Assembly (NCBI RefSeq): GCF_024158605.1
Contig: NZ_JAMZGM010000003.1
Span: 1 to 64,000, forward strand
Length of the DNA stretch: 64,000 nt
Source of the DNA: Sebaldella sp. S0638
GTDB lineage: Bacteria > Fusobacteriota > Fusobacteriia > Fusobacteriales > Leptotrichiaceae
Direction: 5' to 3'
This document shows positions 26,019 to 34,876 of this stretch, in pieces; positions within the stretch are counted from its first letter, which is position 1; each line of letters opens with the position of its first letter. A program made the position numbers and the translations under genes. Under the pieces are notes generated by a model that saw only the letters and a program-made list of their open reading frames with translations, was not told where the DNA came from and made no database searches.

Positions 26019-27377
26019 TTAAGAAGACCTTACATTTCTTAATTTATCCAGCAGTACAGAAAAAACATCTTCATCTATGTAGTTTTCGTCTGTCTCTGGG
26101 TCTATTCCTACTTCCAGTTCCTTTTTATCATTGTTCTCATTTACCTCAAGCCATTTCAGATCTTTATTTTCCGAAGCTTTATCCCTTGGTGCCAATGCTC
26201 TTGAAGAATGAGCTATTTCTATATACTCACCATCTGCATTTTCATATCCAATACTTACGTCATAATCCTGAGCCGCTTCTATATTGTGTATATAATGGCT
26301 TCCCAATCTTTCGCTGCGGATTATTCTCTGATCTTCCACACCGTTTTTATATACTTTTATTACTACATTGCTGAGTATATTTTTTTCATGTTTCAGCTTA
26401 TTGTATGTATCATCTCTTATTTCCCAGTATGCAAATAAAGTATTGTTATTTTTTGGCATCAAAACTACTTCATCCACAAAGTAAGCACTTGGAAGAGGAG
26501 CTTTATCAAAGAAAACATCTCCTTTGTTTGACGCTTCCGAAACTCTTTCATTTCCTATCAGATACTTGGAATTCTGTACCTTTCTTTCTTTTATTCTTCT
26601 GTTTACAAAGTCTTCATCCAGTGATGTAGGATAAAATTCCAGCTTTGATCTCAAATCATAAAGACCTCTTGTTTTTTCTCTTAATTTTTTTGTACCTCTT
26701 CTGAATATAAAATTTCTATGGAATTTTTTTCTATTCTTTCTTTTTGCAGGCATTTCTACTTCCTGATTTAGAAATACGATTCTTATGTTATTTCTTTCGC
26801 TTGGTACTACTTCCGCTCTTTCTACTTCAGGTTGTTTTACCGAAACAATTTCACTGGCTTTTTCTGATGGTGTTACACTTATCTCCTCAACTGATTTTTC
26901 CGATGCAGCAACAATTTTTTCACTTTCCATTCCGTTTTCACTATTTGATTTCGCCTCTTTTTCAGTCTCAGGAGCTGTATTGATATCATTTTTACCAACC
27001 ATTTTTTCATCAATCTCCCTTGCTATTTCTTTAGCTACTTCAAGATCTTTCTGAGTATCACGCGAATGTTCCACTTTTGGTGCTTTTTCTTCTTTTACTT
27101 CATATGCATCTTCTATTTCATGTTCCTCTAAAGGTATTTCTACCACTTCTACACTTCCGTCAGCTGCTATTCTTATCTCATTTTTCTTAGGTCTGTTTCT
27201 CTCCCTTTCGATCTCTTCCATTTCATGCGCAGCCTTTACAGGATCTTTTTTGGCATAACCTCTTACTTCAAGGCTGTTTATCAACTCGTCCCTTAAGAAC
27301 TTTAAGCTTAACAGTACTCTCTCCCTTTTTGCGATCATAAGTAATTCTTCATTACTCATATCTTCCAGATATTTCAT
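26019..27377 (-). CDS. DUF4912-domain protein with long acidic linker
   Basis: 452 aa, ATG behind AGGAGG. Residues 1-45 form a short helical domain (SNEELLMIAKRERV) resembling the Rho-N/SAP-like start seen in DUF4912 proteins. Residues about 60-215 are a low-complexity acidic linker rich in Glu, Lys, Val and Ser. A basic stretch follows (KNRKKFHRNFIFRRGTKKLR). The C-terminal DUF4912 domain (about 300-410) has VLMPKNNNTLFAYWEI, RLGSHYIHNIEAAQDYDVSIGY and SSRALAPRD. The function of the family is unknown. Cytoplasmic by sequence. It is 28 nt downstream of tsaD without a terminator between. Confidence 0.75.
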   Translation of the reverse strand: MKYLEDMSNEELLMIAKRERVLLSLKFLRDELINSLEVRGYAKKDPVKAAHEMEEIERERNRPKKNEIRIAADGSVEVVEIPLEEHEIEDAYEVKEEKAPKVEHSRDTQKDLEVAKEIAREIDEKMVGKNDINTAPETEKEAKSNSENGMESEKIVAASEKSVEEISVTPSEKASEIVSVKQPEVERAEVVPSERNNIRIVFLNQEVEMPAKRKNRKKFHRNFIFRRGTKKLREKTRGLYDLRSKLEFYPTSLDEDFVNRRIKERKVQNSKYLIGNERVSEASNKGDVFFDKAPLPSAYFVDEVVLMPKNNNTLFAYWEIRDDTYNKLKHEKNILSNVVIKVYKNGVEDQRIIRSERLGSHYIHNIEAAQDYDVSIGYENADGEYIEIAHSSRALAPRDKASENKDLKWLEVNENNDKKELEVGIDPETDENYIDEDVFSVLLDKLRNVRSS

Positions 27378-27405
27378 GTATGTAACCTCCTAAACCTAGA
27401 GATTT

Positions 27406-28407
27406 TTATAAAAACATATCTTTAGAAGCAACAGCATCTAATAAAATATAATTATAATCTCTTCCTTTCTTCTTTAATTCATAATATGCAGCCACTCCTA
27501 TCATGGCAGCGTTGTCAGTACAATAATTCAGCCCTGGAAAAAAAACATCTATGTTGTTTTCTTTACACATTTCTGTCATTTTTTTTCTTAAAGCTTTATT
27601 TGCAGATACACCTCCGACAACTGTCAATGTTCTTATCCCCTCTTTTTTACATAGATTTACTGCTTTTTCGCTTAAAATATCAACGACTGTATCCTGAAAA
27701 GATCTTGCTACGTTCTCTTTGTTAATAACATTGCCTTTCATTTTCTCATTGTTAATGTAATTGGTTACAAATGTTTTTACTCCGCTGAAACTAAACTCAT
27801 TCTCATTTACATTCGGCTTTTTTATCTTTAAATCATGTGTTCCTTTTTCCGATAAAATTTCAATCTTAGGTCCTCCCGGATAACCCAGCCCCAAAAGTCT
27901 TGCTACTTTGTCGTATACTTCCCCGGCTGCATCATCCAGTGTTTCTCCCATAAGTGTAAATTCATAATCTTCATTAATTTTCAGAAGAAGAGTATGTCCA
28001 CCTGAAACAACCAGTGAAATTGCCGGCAGCTTTATATCGTATTCTATAAAGCTGGAATATACATGACCTTTAAGGTGATGTACCGGTATTAACGGAATCC
28101 CTGTGGAATAACTAAGAGCCTTGGCAAAAGAAACTCCCACCAGTAATGCTCCTATTAGTCCCGGAGTATAAGTAACCCCGATGTAATCTATATCGTTTAT
28201 GGATAATTTTGCTTCATCCAGTGCTTGTTCAAAAACAGGCAGAATGTTTTCTATATGATGTCTTGACGCTATTTCAGGTACTACTCCGCCATATTTTTCA
28301 TGTATTTCAATCTGGCTGGAAATTATATTGCTCAATACCTTTTTCCCGTCTTCTATTATTGCAACCGAAGTTTCATCACATGATGTCTCAATTGCCAGTA
28401 TTTTCAT
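27406..28407 (-). CDS. tsaD: tRNA threonylcarbamoyladenosine synthase subunit TsaD
   Basis: 333 aa. Transfers the threonylcarbamoyl group to A37 of ANN-decoding tRNAs, with TsaB and TsaE. The N-terminus ILAIETSCDETSVAI and the metal-binding HxxxH (His111 and His115 in HHLKGH) are intact, as are VSGGHTLL and the GLGYPGGP and GGVSANKALR blocks. Length is typical. Its start overlaps the end of the GT9 gene by 20 nt, so a housekeeping gene is transcribed at the tail of the polysaccharide locus. Confidence 0.97.
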   Translation of the reverse strand: MKILAIETSCDETSVAIIEDGKKVLSNIISSQIEIHEKYGGVVPEIASRHHIENILPVFEQALDEAKLSINDIDYIGVTYTPGLIGALLVGVSFAKALSYSTGIPLIPVHHLKGHVYSSFIEYDIKLPAISLVVSGGHTLLLKINEDYEFTLMGETLDDAAGEVYDKVARLLGLGYPGGPKIEILSEKGTHDLKIKKPNVNENEFSFSGVKTFVTNYINNEKMKGNVINKENVARSFQDTVVDILSEKAVNLCKKEGIRTLTVVGGVSANKALRKKMTEMCKENNIDVFFPGLNYCTDNAAMIGVAAYYELKKKGRDYNYILLDAVASKDMFL

Positions 28408-29380
28408 TTATCTTCTCCTTAATCACTTCAAATACCTGTTCAGGCAGTAATAATTTCATGCAGTTAAAATGTTTTTTCGGGCACTCGTCATCTCCATGAA
28501 GAGAACACGGTGAACAATTCTGGTTAGAACTTAGCAGAATTTCATTCTCCCCGAATATAAACATTCCTGAATCAGTGGAACCAAAAATAACAAAAGTCTT
28601 AGTATCCACACCCACAGAAATATGAAAAGGTCCTGAATCATTTGTTACGGAAAATACGGCATGTTTTAATAAAACACCGCTCTCTTTAAAAGTCAGTTTT
28701 CCGCATAAATCAATGATGTTCTCGCTTTCCTTTACTACTCCGAAATCTTCTTTTCCTCCTATGACATAAATTTTCATATTCAGTTTTTTCTCTAAAAGAG
28801 CGGCCAGTTCACTAAAATATACCCATTTTTTGGTATTTTTGGATGCTCCCGGAGCTAAAATCAGATATTCTTCATTTAGATTATACTTCTTATTTAAATT
28901 ATCTTCAATAGATAAATTGAAAAAAAATTCAGTTTTTTCATTTTCATAAATGATATTTAATTTTTTTAATGGTCTGAAATACTGTTTCACTATTGGCAGA
29001 TCTGCTTTGTAACGTATTAATCTTAACTTTACCAATATAGTCTTCCACCATTTTCTTTTTTGATATTTAATGTAATTTGTCTTTAATTTTTTTCCAATAT
29101 ACCCTGATAATAATTTTGAATGTAAATCTATCACATAATCATATTTTTTTTCTTTTAATTCTGATATTAATTTATTTATATAATCAAAATCTTTACTTTT
29201 CTTTTTGGAAAAAATATGGATATTATTTAAATTTGGATTATCAGTTACAGCTTCTGAGAAACTGTCATACACCAAAAAGTCTATCTCGGAATCCGGATAA
29301 ACTTCCTTTATTTTTTTTAAAACCGGCGATGTAAGTAAAACATCACCAAAAGAGCTAAATCTAATTACTAAAATTTTCAT
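28388..29380 (-). CDS. GT9-family (heptosyltransferase-type) glycosyltransferase
   Basis: 330 aa from the ATG at 29380, preceded by GAGGAA; a reading frame 36 nt longer lies in the repeat and lacks a ribosome site. GT9 landmarks: N-terminal ILVIRFSSFGDVLLTSPV, central YLILAPGASKNTKKWVYF, and the C-terminal nucleotide-sugar region VTNDSGPFHISVGV. Usually adds heptose from ADP-heptose to the LPS core on the cytoplasmic face of the inner membrane. A Cys-rich stretch near the end (NCSPCSLHG..CP..HFNCM) is shared with the next gene. Confidence 0.85.
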   Translation of the reverse strand: MKILVIRFSSFGDVLLTSPVLKKIKEVYPDSEIDFLVYDSFSEAVTDNPNLNNIHIFSKKKSKDFDYINKLISELKEKKYDYVIDLHSKLLSGYIGKKLKTNYIKYQKRKWWKTILVKLRLIRYKADLPIVKQYFRPLKKLNIIYENEKTEFFFNLSIEDNLNKKYNLNEEYLILAPGASKNTKKWVYFSELAALLEKKLNMKIYVIGGKEDFGVVKESENIIDLCGKLTFKESGVLLKHAVFSVTNDSGPFHISVGVDTKTFVIFGSTDSGMFIFGENEILLSSNQNCSPCSLHGDDECPKKHFNCMKLLLPEQVFEVIKEKINENTGN

Positions 29381-29400
29381 ACTATTCCTCTGGATTCTTA

Positions 29401-29581
29401 GTGTTTTGTGTAACATAATTATAATAAACTCGTGAACAACAATCTCAAAACTCTTATACCTTAACTATTTTTTCGCTCACAAAATGAGAATAGAACAAGG
29501 TGTTAGGGTTTTGTGTAACATGATTATAATAAACTAATAAATATCAAGCCAAAACTCCTGAGCTTATTATTATTTCCGTAA
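29401..29581. repeat. Diverged copies of the ~105-bp intergenic repeat
   Basis: TTTTGTGTAACAT.ATTATAATAAACT occurs at 29404 and again at 29509 (spacing 105 bp), giving one full and one partial unit. Read on the minus strand the unit has AGGTATAAGAGTTTTGAGA, a TTTATTATAAT segment and CTAACACCTTG. This lines up with the minus strand of the 18069-18338 repeats (AGGTACAAGAATTTCGACA ... CTAGCACCTTA). No open reading frame. Confidence 0.7.
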
Positions 29582-30583
29582 TCAGGATTTCAGATTATTT
29601 ACTACAATGTCAAAAACCTTTTCAGGCAGAATTTCTTTCATGCACTTAAAATGCCCCAAAGGACACTTATCATGCCCGTGCATCCCGCATGGACGGCATT
29701 CCAGCCCTTCTATTTCAATTACTGTATTCTTTTTATTAGAAGGAGTAAAGCCGAATTCTTTTACTGTAGGTCCAAAAATCGCTGCTATAAAAGGTTTTTC
29801 AAAAGCTGACCCTATGTGTATAGGTGAACTGTCATTAGTCACTAAAACATCAGTTCTTTTAAGAATTTCTGCGAGATCTAAAAGTGATGTCTCACCTCTC
29901 AGATCTACCGCCATATTTTCATTTTTCAGCTCTATTTCTTTATCTTCTTTTCCTCCGACCAAGACTGTTTTAACATTATCAAGTCTGCTTAATCTCTCCA
30001 GAAGATCATCGAAATATTCTCTGGGCCACATTTTAGTATACCATTTACTTCCCGGAGCCACAGCTATTATTTTTTGCTCTTTTATACCGTATTTTTGCCA
30101 TATTTTATCTATATTACCGACATTAACATCAGAAGGATATATCTCCACTTTGTATTTTCCGTGTTCACCATCCACAAATTCCAGCAACCTGTCTATTTCA
30201 TGAAGGTCTTTTCTGTATTTCACCTTTTTTGTATATAAAAAACTGCCTGAAGCTATATCAAAACCGATTCTTTCCTTAGCGCCGGAAAAATAACCCAAAA
30301 AGCTGCTTCTCAAATATCTGTGCAGTATAAATACTTTATTAAGTTTATATTTTCTAAGGAGCTTTACAGTTTTAAAAAAACCTTTCAGTCCTTTATCTTT
30401 ACCTTTTTTATCAAAAACAACGACTTCCTTTATCAGTGGGTTATTCTGCAAAAGTGCTGCTCCTGCAGGCGTTGTTAAATAATACAGGTTTGCATCTGGA
30501 TATGTATCGCTCAATGCTCTCACAAACGGGGTTGATAATGCTATATCCCCGATAAATGCCGTGTGAATGACTAATATATTCAT
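29582..30583 (-). CDS. GT9-family heptosyltransferase (WaaF-like)
   Basis: 333 aa. N-terminus ILVIHTAFIGDIALSTPFVRAL, then FILHRYLRSSFLGYFSGAKERIGFD (the WaaF-type acceptor region), IAVAPGSKWYTKMWPREYF and LVTNDSSPIHIGSAF with FGPTVKEFGFTP. This is the most heptosyltransferase II-like of the GT9 proteins in the window. Predicted to add heptose to the LPS inner core in the cytoplasm. ATG behind AGAGG; about 24 nt after the preceding GT9 gene. Confidence 0.88.
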   Translation of the reverse strand: MNILVIHTAFIGDIALSTPFVRALSDTYPDANLYYLTTPAGAALLQNNPLIKEVVVFDKKGKDKGLKGFFKTVKLLRKYKLNKVFILHRYLRSSFLGYFSGAKERIGFDIASGSFLYTKKVKYRKDLHEIDRLLEFVDGEHGKYKVEIYPSDVNVGNIDKIWQKYGIKEQKIIAVAPGSKWYTKMWPREYFDDLLERLSRLDNVKTVLVGGKEDKEIELKNENMAVDLRGETSLLDLAEILKRTDVLVTNDSSPIHIGSAFEKPFIAAIFGPTVKEFGFTPSNKKNTVIEIEGLECRPCGMHGHDKCPLGHFKCMKEILPEKVFDIVVNNLKS

Positions 30584-30607
30584 TATTACCTCTTTAAATA
30601 ATATATT

Positions 30608-31687
30608 TTAATTCTTTTTTAGCTTTAAAAGTTTTGGTTCAAGCCGTTTTATTACTTCTTCCGGTGTAATCACATTGTATCTCTCTTTTTCAGCCATACT
30701 GTAAACACTGTCTCCGAGAATATCGCTGGATTCTATACCGTCATAATCTGTATTTCCATTATTTACAAGCCAGTCTTTCTTGGATGCATCAGGGGAAAAT
30801 ACCGCAAAGCCCGGAAGCTCCACTGCCTGTGCTATGTGCCTTGCCCCGCCTTCGTTCCCGAAATAATAGTCTGAATTAACCATTAACTTTGCAAGATCTC
30901 TTACATCTTTAGTTTCTATACTGTAAAATACCCTGTTATTCTGTAATTCTTCTGCCATATTTACAGTATATTCTTTTTCATTTGGTGTGTAAAAAAGCAG
31001 AAGCTGATAATCATAATTATCCAAAATATATTGCAGAACTTCCATCATATAATCTCTGCGCCATCTTTTTCCATCACTAACAGCATTTACCGCACACATG
31101 ACTACAGGTTTTGAAAAGTCCATTCCTGCATTCTCCATGTTTTTTCTCATTTCCTGCTTTTCTTCATCTGTAATGCATATTTTAAAGTCAAAAGTCTTTT
31201 CGTAATTTTCCAGAGATGAACTCTTAATAAGAGGATCCAAGAATTTTGTAAGATTTTTAGTAACACTTTCAGCATTATCTCTTACTATTTTATTATTATA
31301 GAAAAATCCTCTTTTCACTTTTATCCATAAAATTTTATGTTTGGATACTTTATACCATCCTGCACGATAAGCCGCCTTTTTCCCGAATAAGGAAAAAAGT
31401 TCGCTTCTTGGTGTAGATTCTACATCTAGTATAATATCATATTTTTTTTTCATTACATCCCATGTTTTTTTTATATACTTCCAAAAGTTTTTTCTCTCAT
31501 CATTGTAATAAGGTATGACATTGTCTATACCCGGATTATTTAAAAACAGAGGGAAACTATTACTTTTTACTGCCATATCAACAATTATTCCCGGAAACAT
31601 CTGTTTCAGATTTTCACACAAAACCTCCGTTAATACTGCATCTCCAATTCCGGAAAAACTTATAATCAACGCTTTTTTTGACTCCAT
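30608..31687 (-). CDS. GT9-family glycosyltransferase
   Basis: 359 aa. GT9 pattern with N-terminal ALIISFSGIGDAVLTEVLCENL, VVMCAVNAVSDGKRWRRDYM in the middle and YYFGNEGGARHIAQAVELPGFAVFSP at the donor site. Close in layout to heptosyltransferases, but the donor sugar may differ. It lies between the LPS-kinase-like gene and the WaaF-like gene with short gaps, in the same operon. Confidence 0.8.
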   Translation of the reverse strand: MESKKALIISFSGIGDAVLTEVLCENLKQMFPGIIVDMAVKSNSFPLFLNNPGIDNVIPYYNDERKNFWKYIKKTWDVMKKKYDIILDVESTPRSELFSLFGKKAAYRAGWYKVSKHKILWIKVKRGFFYNNKIVRDNAESVTKNLTKFLDPLIKSSSLENYEKTFDFKICITDEEKQEMRKNMENAGMDFSKPVVMCAVNAVSDGKRWRRDYMMEVLQYILDNYDYQLLLFYTPNEKEYTVNMAEELQNNRVFYSIETKDVRDLAKLMVNSDYYFGNEGGARHIAQAVELPGFAVFSPDASKKDWLVNNGNTDYDGIESSDILGDSVYSMAEKERYNVITPEEVIKRLEPKLLKLKKN

Positions 31688-31704
31688 ATTTCATCCTTTA
31701 TTAT

Positions 31705-32454
31705 TTATTTATCAACTTTTTCTATTACTGCTATAAAATCTCTGACATCTTTCATTCTGATTTTTGAAAAAATTCTGCTCTTCAAAAAATAAATCCATTT
31801 ATATTTCACTAAAAATTTTCTAAGATCCTCATATGCTTCTATTGAAGTTTTTTCTTTATATGCTTTACATATTTTTTTTATATCAGGATCAAAGTTAGCT
31901 TTTTGTAATGAAAGAATGAAAACAAGAAGATCTCTTATTTTAAAGTCATCTATATATTTTTCAGGAATTTTCTCCTCAAAATCGATTAATGAAATTTTTT
32001 CATTCTTTATTGTAAAATTTCTGATCTGTGATCCGCCGTGTGCATAATTTTTATAATGAAGCCGGCTTAATTCCTCAAGAGCTTTTTCTATATAATAATC
32101 TTTTTTGATAATATTGGCTTTCATATGCTCTTTCAGACTTTCACCTGTATCTGACATCACAAAAAAATCTTCACAGCTGTATAAAATATCAGGAACGTTT
32201 ATCCCGTTATTATTCAATTCAATTATTTTTCCAGCTTCAAACAAAACTTCATTTTCATTTTTAGATAAAACTGTGGGAATTAACATAGGATTTTTTGTAA
32301 TTTTGTAAATAAGCTCCTGAAATACATGTCCCAAATGCTTCTTATTTTTTTCCCTTTTTTTCACATATACATTTTCTCCGTCTATCTGATACTTGAAAAC
32401 TCTGGGATTTTCTTCTAAAATTTCTGTTGGAATTTTATATTTCTCATCAAACAT
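31705..32454 (-). CDS. LPS core kinase-like protein
   Basis: 249 aa, a small protein-kinase-fold enzyme. The catalytic loop is HGGSQIRNF starting at His139, and the metal-binding IDFEE has Asp158. A lysine-rich N-terminal lobe contains VYVKKREK. These match the LPS core sugar kinases of the WaaY/WaaP/KdkA type, which phosphorylate heptose or Kdo on the cytoplasmic side. It is flanked by GT9 heptosyltransferases and starts 2 nt after ugd. The acceptor sugar is not determined by sequence. Confidence 0.78.
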   Translation of the reverse strand: MFDEKYKIPTEILEENPRVFKYQIDGENVYVKKREKNKKHLGHVFQELIYKITKNPMLIPTVLSKNENEVLFEAGKIIELNNNGINVPDILYSCEDFFVMSDTGESLKEHMKANIIKKDYYIEKALEELSRLHYKNYAHGGSQIRNFTIKNEKISLIDFEEKIPEKYIDDFKIRDLLVFILSLQKANFDPDIKKICKAYKEKTSIEAYEDLRKFLVKYKWIYFLKSRIFSKIRMKDVRDFIAVIEKVDK

Positions 32455-32456
32455 AA

Positions 32457-33782
32457 CTAACTTTTCCCTACACCAAAATATTTAAATAAATTTTCGACTT
32501 CAGAACTTTTTGAGTAAATATTTCTTAAATCGAATAAATAGTTGTCTTTCATTGCTTCTTTCACTCTTTTGAGGTTCATCCCCCTAAACTGGTTCCATTC
32601 TGTTACTATCACTGCTGCATCTGTATCCTGAACAGCTTCATATTCATTCGAACAATATTTTATATGTTCCTCGATATCTTTCAATCTCCACTCAGCTTCT
32701 TTCATCCCCTGTGGACAATAAGTTTTTATTTTAGCCCCGTTTTTAACAAGACCCCTTATTATATCGAGAGCCGGTGCTTCTCTCATATCGTCAGTTTCCG
32801 GTTTAAATGATAGCCCTAATATGGCTATGACTTTCCCAGTGAGGTCATTTCCCATATTTTTTACAATTTTTTCCACCATTTTTTCTTTCTGCTTTTCGTT
32901 TGCCTTTATTGCAGCTTCTATAACAAGAAGATTCTCGTCATTCTTTCTTCCAATATCAGCTATAGCCTTTGTATCCTTTGGAAAACATGATCCGCCATAT
33001 CCAGGCCCTGCATGTAAAAATTTCGGTGAAATTCTTCCGTCCTGTCCCATTGCACTGGCTATTTTCTGTACATCAGCCCCTACTTTTTCTGCTAACAGTG
33101 CCATTTCGTTTATAAATGAAATTTTCACTGCCAAAAAAGCATTTGAAGCGTATTTTATCATTTCCGCAGTTTCAATATTTGTAAAAACAAAAGGTGTTTC
33201 ATTTATATATAAAACATTATATACTTTTTTCATTATTTCTGCTGCTTTTTCACTTTCAGTTCCTATTACTACTCTGTCAGGTCTGAGGCAGTCATTTACC
33301 GCTTTTCCTTCTCTCAAAAATTCAGGATTTGAAACTATATCAAATTTTAAATCAGAATTTCTCTCATCAAGTTTTTTCTGAATGGTATTTCTTACCAGTT
33401 TCCCGGTTCCCACCGGAACAGTTGACTTATCTACTATTACTTTATATTCTTCCATATGCTTTCCTATTGATTCCGCTACTTCCAAAACATATTTCAGATC
33501 AGCACTTCCGTCATCTGCGGGAGGAGTTCCCACTGCTATAAACAGTACTTCTGAATTCTTAACAGCATACTCGATATCTGTAGTAAATTCTATTCTCTTT
33601 TCTTCTATATTCTTTATTAACAAATCTTCCAGTCCCGGCTCATATATCGGCACTTCGCCATTTTTCAGCTTTTCAATTTTTTCTTTATTCGTGTCCACAC
33701 ATATTATGTTCAGCCCGAATTGTGCCAGTATCACTCCCTGAACAAGTCCTACATATCCTGTACCTATTACACCTATTCTCAT
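32457..33782 (-). CDS. ugd: UDP-glucose 6-dehydrogenase
   Basis: 441 aa. Oxidises UDP-glucose to UDP-glucuronate with two NAD+. N-terminal Rossmann motif GVIGTGYVGLVQG; catalytic Cys266 in GGSCFPKDT; central NAFLAVKISFINE; C-terminal LGLSFKPETDDMREAP. Length matches the bacterial enzyme. It sits 1 nt from the UDP-sugar 4-epimerase gene, giving a two-step route to UDP-galacturonate for the polysaccharide made by the neighbouring transferases. Confidence 0.95.
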   Translation of the reverse strand: MRIGVIGTGYVGLVQGVILAQFGLNIICVDTNKEKIEKLKNGEVPIYEPGLEDLLIKNIEEKRIEFTTDIEYAVKNSEVLFIAVGTPPADDGSADLKYVLEVAESIGKHMEEYKVIVDKSTVPVGTGKLVRNTIQKKLDERNSDLKFDIVSNPEFLREGKAVNDCLRPDRVVIGTESEKAAEIMKKVYNVLYINETPFVFTNIETAEMIKYASNAFLAVKISFINEMALLAEKVGADVQKIASAMGQDGRISPKFLHAGPGYGGSCFPKDTKAIADIGRKNDENLLVIEAAIKANEKQKEKMVEKIVKNMGNDLTGKVIAILGLSFKPETDDMREAPALDIIRGLVKNGAKIKTYCPQGMKEAEWRLKDIEEHIKYCSNEYEAVQDTDAAVIVTEWNQFRGMNLKRVKEAMKDNYLFDLRNIYSKSSEVENLFKYFGVGKS

Positions 33783-33783
33783 T

Positions 33784-34824
33784 TTATGCCTCCAAAATAC
33801 TATTTTTATACCATTCTACAAATTTTCTTATTCCATCTTCAAATTTTGTATCAGGATCATATCCTAACATTCTCTTTGCCTTGCTGATATCTGCAAAAGT
33901 TCTGTTCACATCACCGGGCTGCATTGGCAGTTTATTTAGCAGAGCCTCTTTCCCGATAACTTTTTCAATAGTTGCTACCATTTCTTTCAGGCTTATAGTC
34001 TGAGATTCTCCTAAATTAAATATCTCATATACACCTGTGTTATTTTCTGCGTAATCTGCCGATCTCAAAACTCCGTCTATTATATCATCAATATATGTAT
34101 AATCTCTCTGTGTATCTCCATCCCCAAAGAATGGTATTTCCTTATCTTCATAAATAAGTTTTGTAAATTTATGAATTGCAAGGTCAGGTCTCTGTCCCGG
34201 ACCGTATACTGTGAAAAATCTTAACATTATTGTATCAATATTGTATAAATGATGATAAGAATGTGCAATAACTTCGCATGATTTTTTAGTTGCCGCATAT
34301 GGTGAAATTGCTTTATCCACATTATCAGTTTCGCTGAAAGGCACTTTTTCGTTATTCCCGTATACTGATGATGAAGATGCACATATGAATTTCTTTATAT
34401 TGTATTTCTTCATTAATTCGAGAATATTCATTGTTCCTTTTACGTTTACTTTTTCATATAGCATCGGGTTTTCAATAGAAGGTCTTACTCCTGCCATTGC
34501 AGCAAGATGTATTACAGTATCTATTTTATTTTTCTGAAAAACTTCTTCCAGAATACTCATATTTGTAATATCAACTATCTCCAGAGTGTAATTTTCAGAA
34601 TCAACTGTTTTTTTCAGGTCATGAAGTTCCTCTACCCTTATTTCGTCAACATTGTCAGGTGCTTTCTTCCCTGTAGAATTCAAGACATTTTTTACTTTTA
34701 TACTGTAATGATAATACTCATTAAAATTATCTACATTTATAACTCTGTTTCCCTGTTCTAATAATCTTTTTACAAGGTGTGATCCTATAAATCCGGCTCC
34801 TCCGGTTACTAAATATGTTTTCAT
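33784..34824 (-). CDS. NAD-dependent UDP-glucuronate 4-epimerase-like enzyme
   Basis: 346 aa, extended SDR. NAD motif GGAGFIGSHL at 8-17, catalytic Ser150-152 (ASSSSVYG) and Tyr176-x3-Lys180 (SPYAATK). The VYGPGQRPDLAIHKFT stretch and the N-terminal VDNFNEYYHYSIK insert are typical of UDP-GlcA 4-epimerases (CapI/GlaE-like). Pairing with ugd supports UDP-GlcA to UDP-GalA conversion. UDP-glucose 4-epimerase is the alternative. Confidence 0.87.
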   Translation of the reverse strand: MKTYLVTGGAGFIGSHLVKRLLEQGNRVINVDNFNEYYHYSIKVKNVLNSTGKKAPDNVDEIRVEELHDLKKTVDSENYTLEIVDITNMSILEEVFQKNKIDTVIHLAAMAGVRPSIENPMLYEKVNVKGTMNILELMKKYNIKKFICASSSSVYGNNEKVPFSETDNVDKAISPYAATKKSCEVIAHSYHHLYNIDTIMLRFFTVYGPGQRPDLAIHKFTKLIYEDKEIPFFGDGDTQRDYTYIDDIIDGVLRSADYAENNTGVYEIFNLGESQTISLKEMVATIEKVIGKEALLNKLPMQPGDVNRTFADISKAKRMLGYDPDTKFEDGIRKFVEWYKNSILEA

Positions 34825-34876
34825 ACTGCTACCATCCTTTATGAAATATTACCAATAAATTTTTACATTCTTCTTC

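Noticed and set aside
29381-29416. Longer start for the GT9 gene at 28388
   Set aside because: The extra 12 residues lie in the repeat, have no ribosome site, and the ATG at 29380 has GAGGAA at good spacing and matches the family N-terminus.
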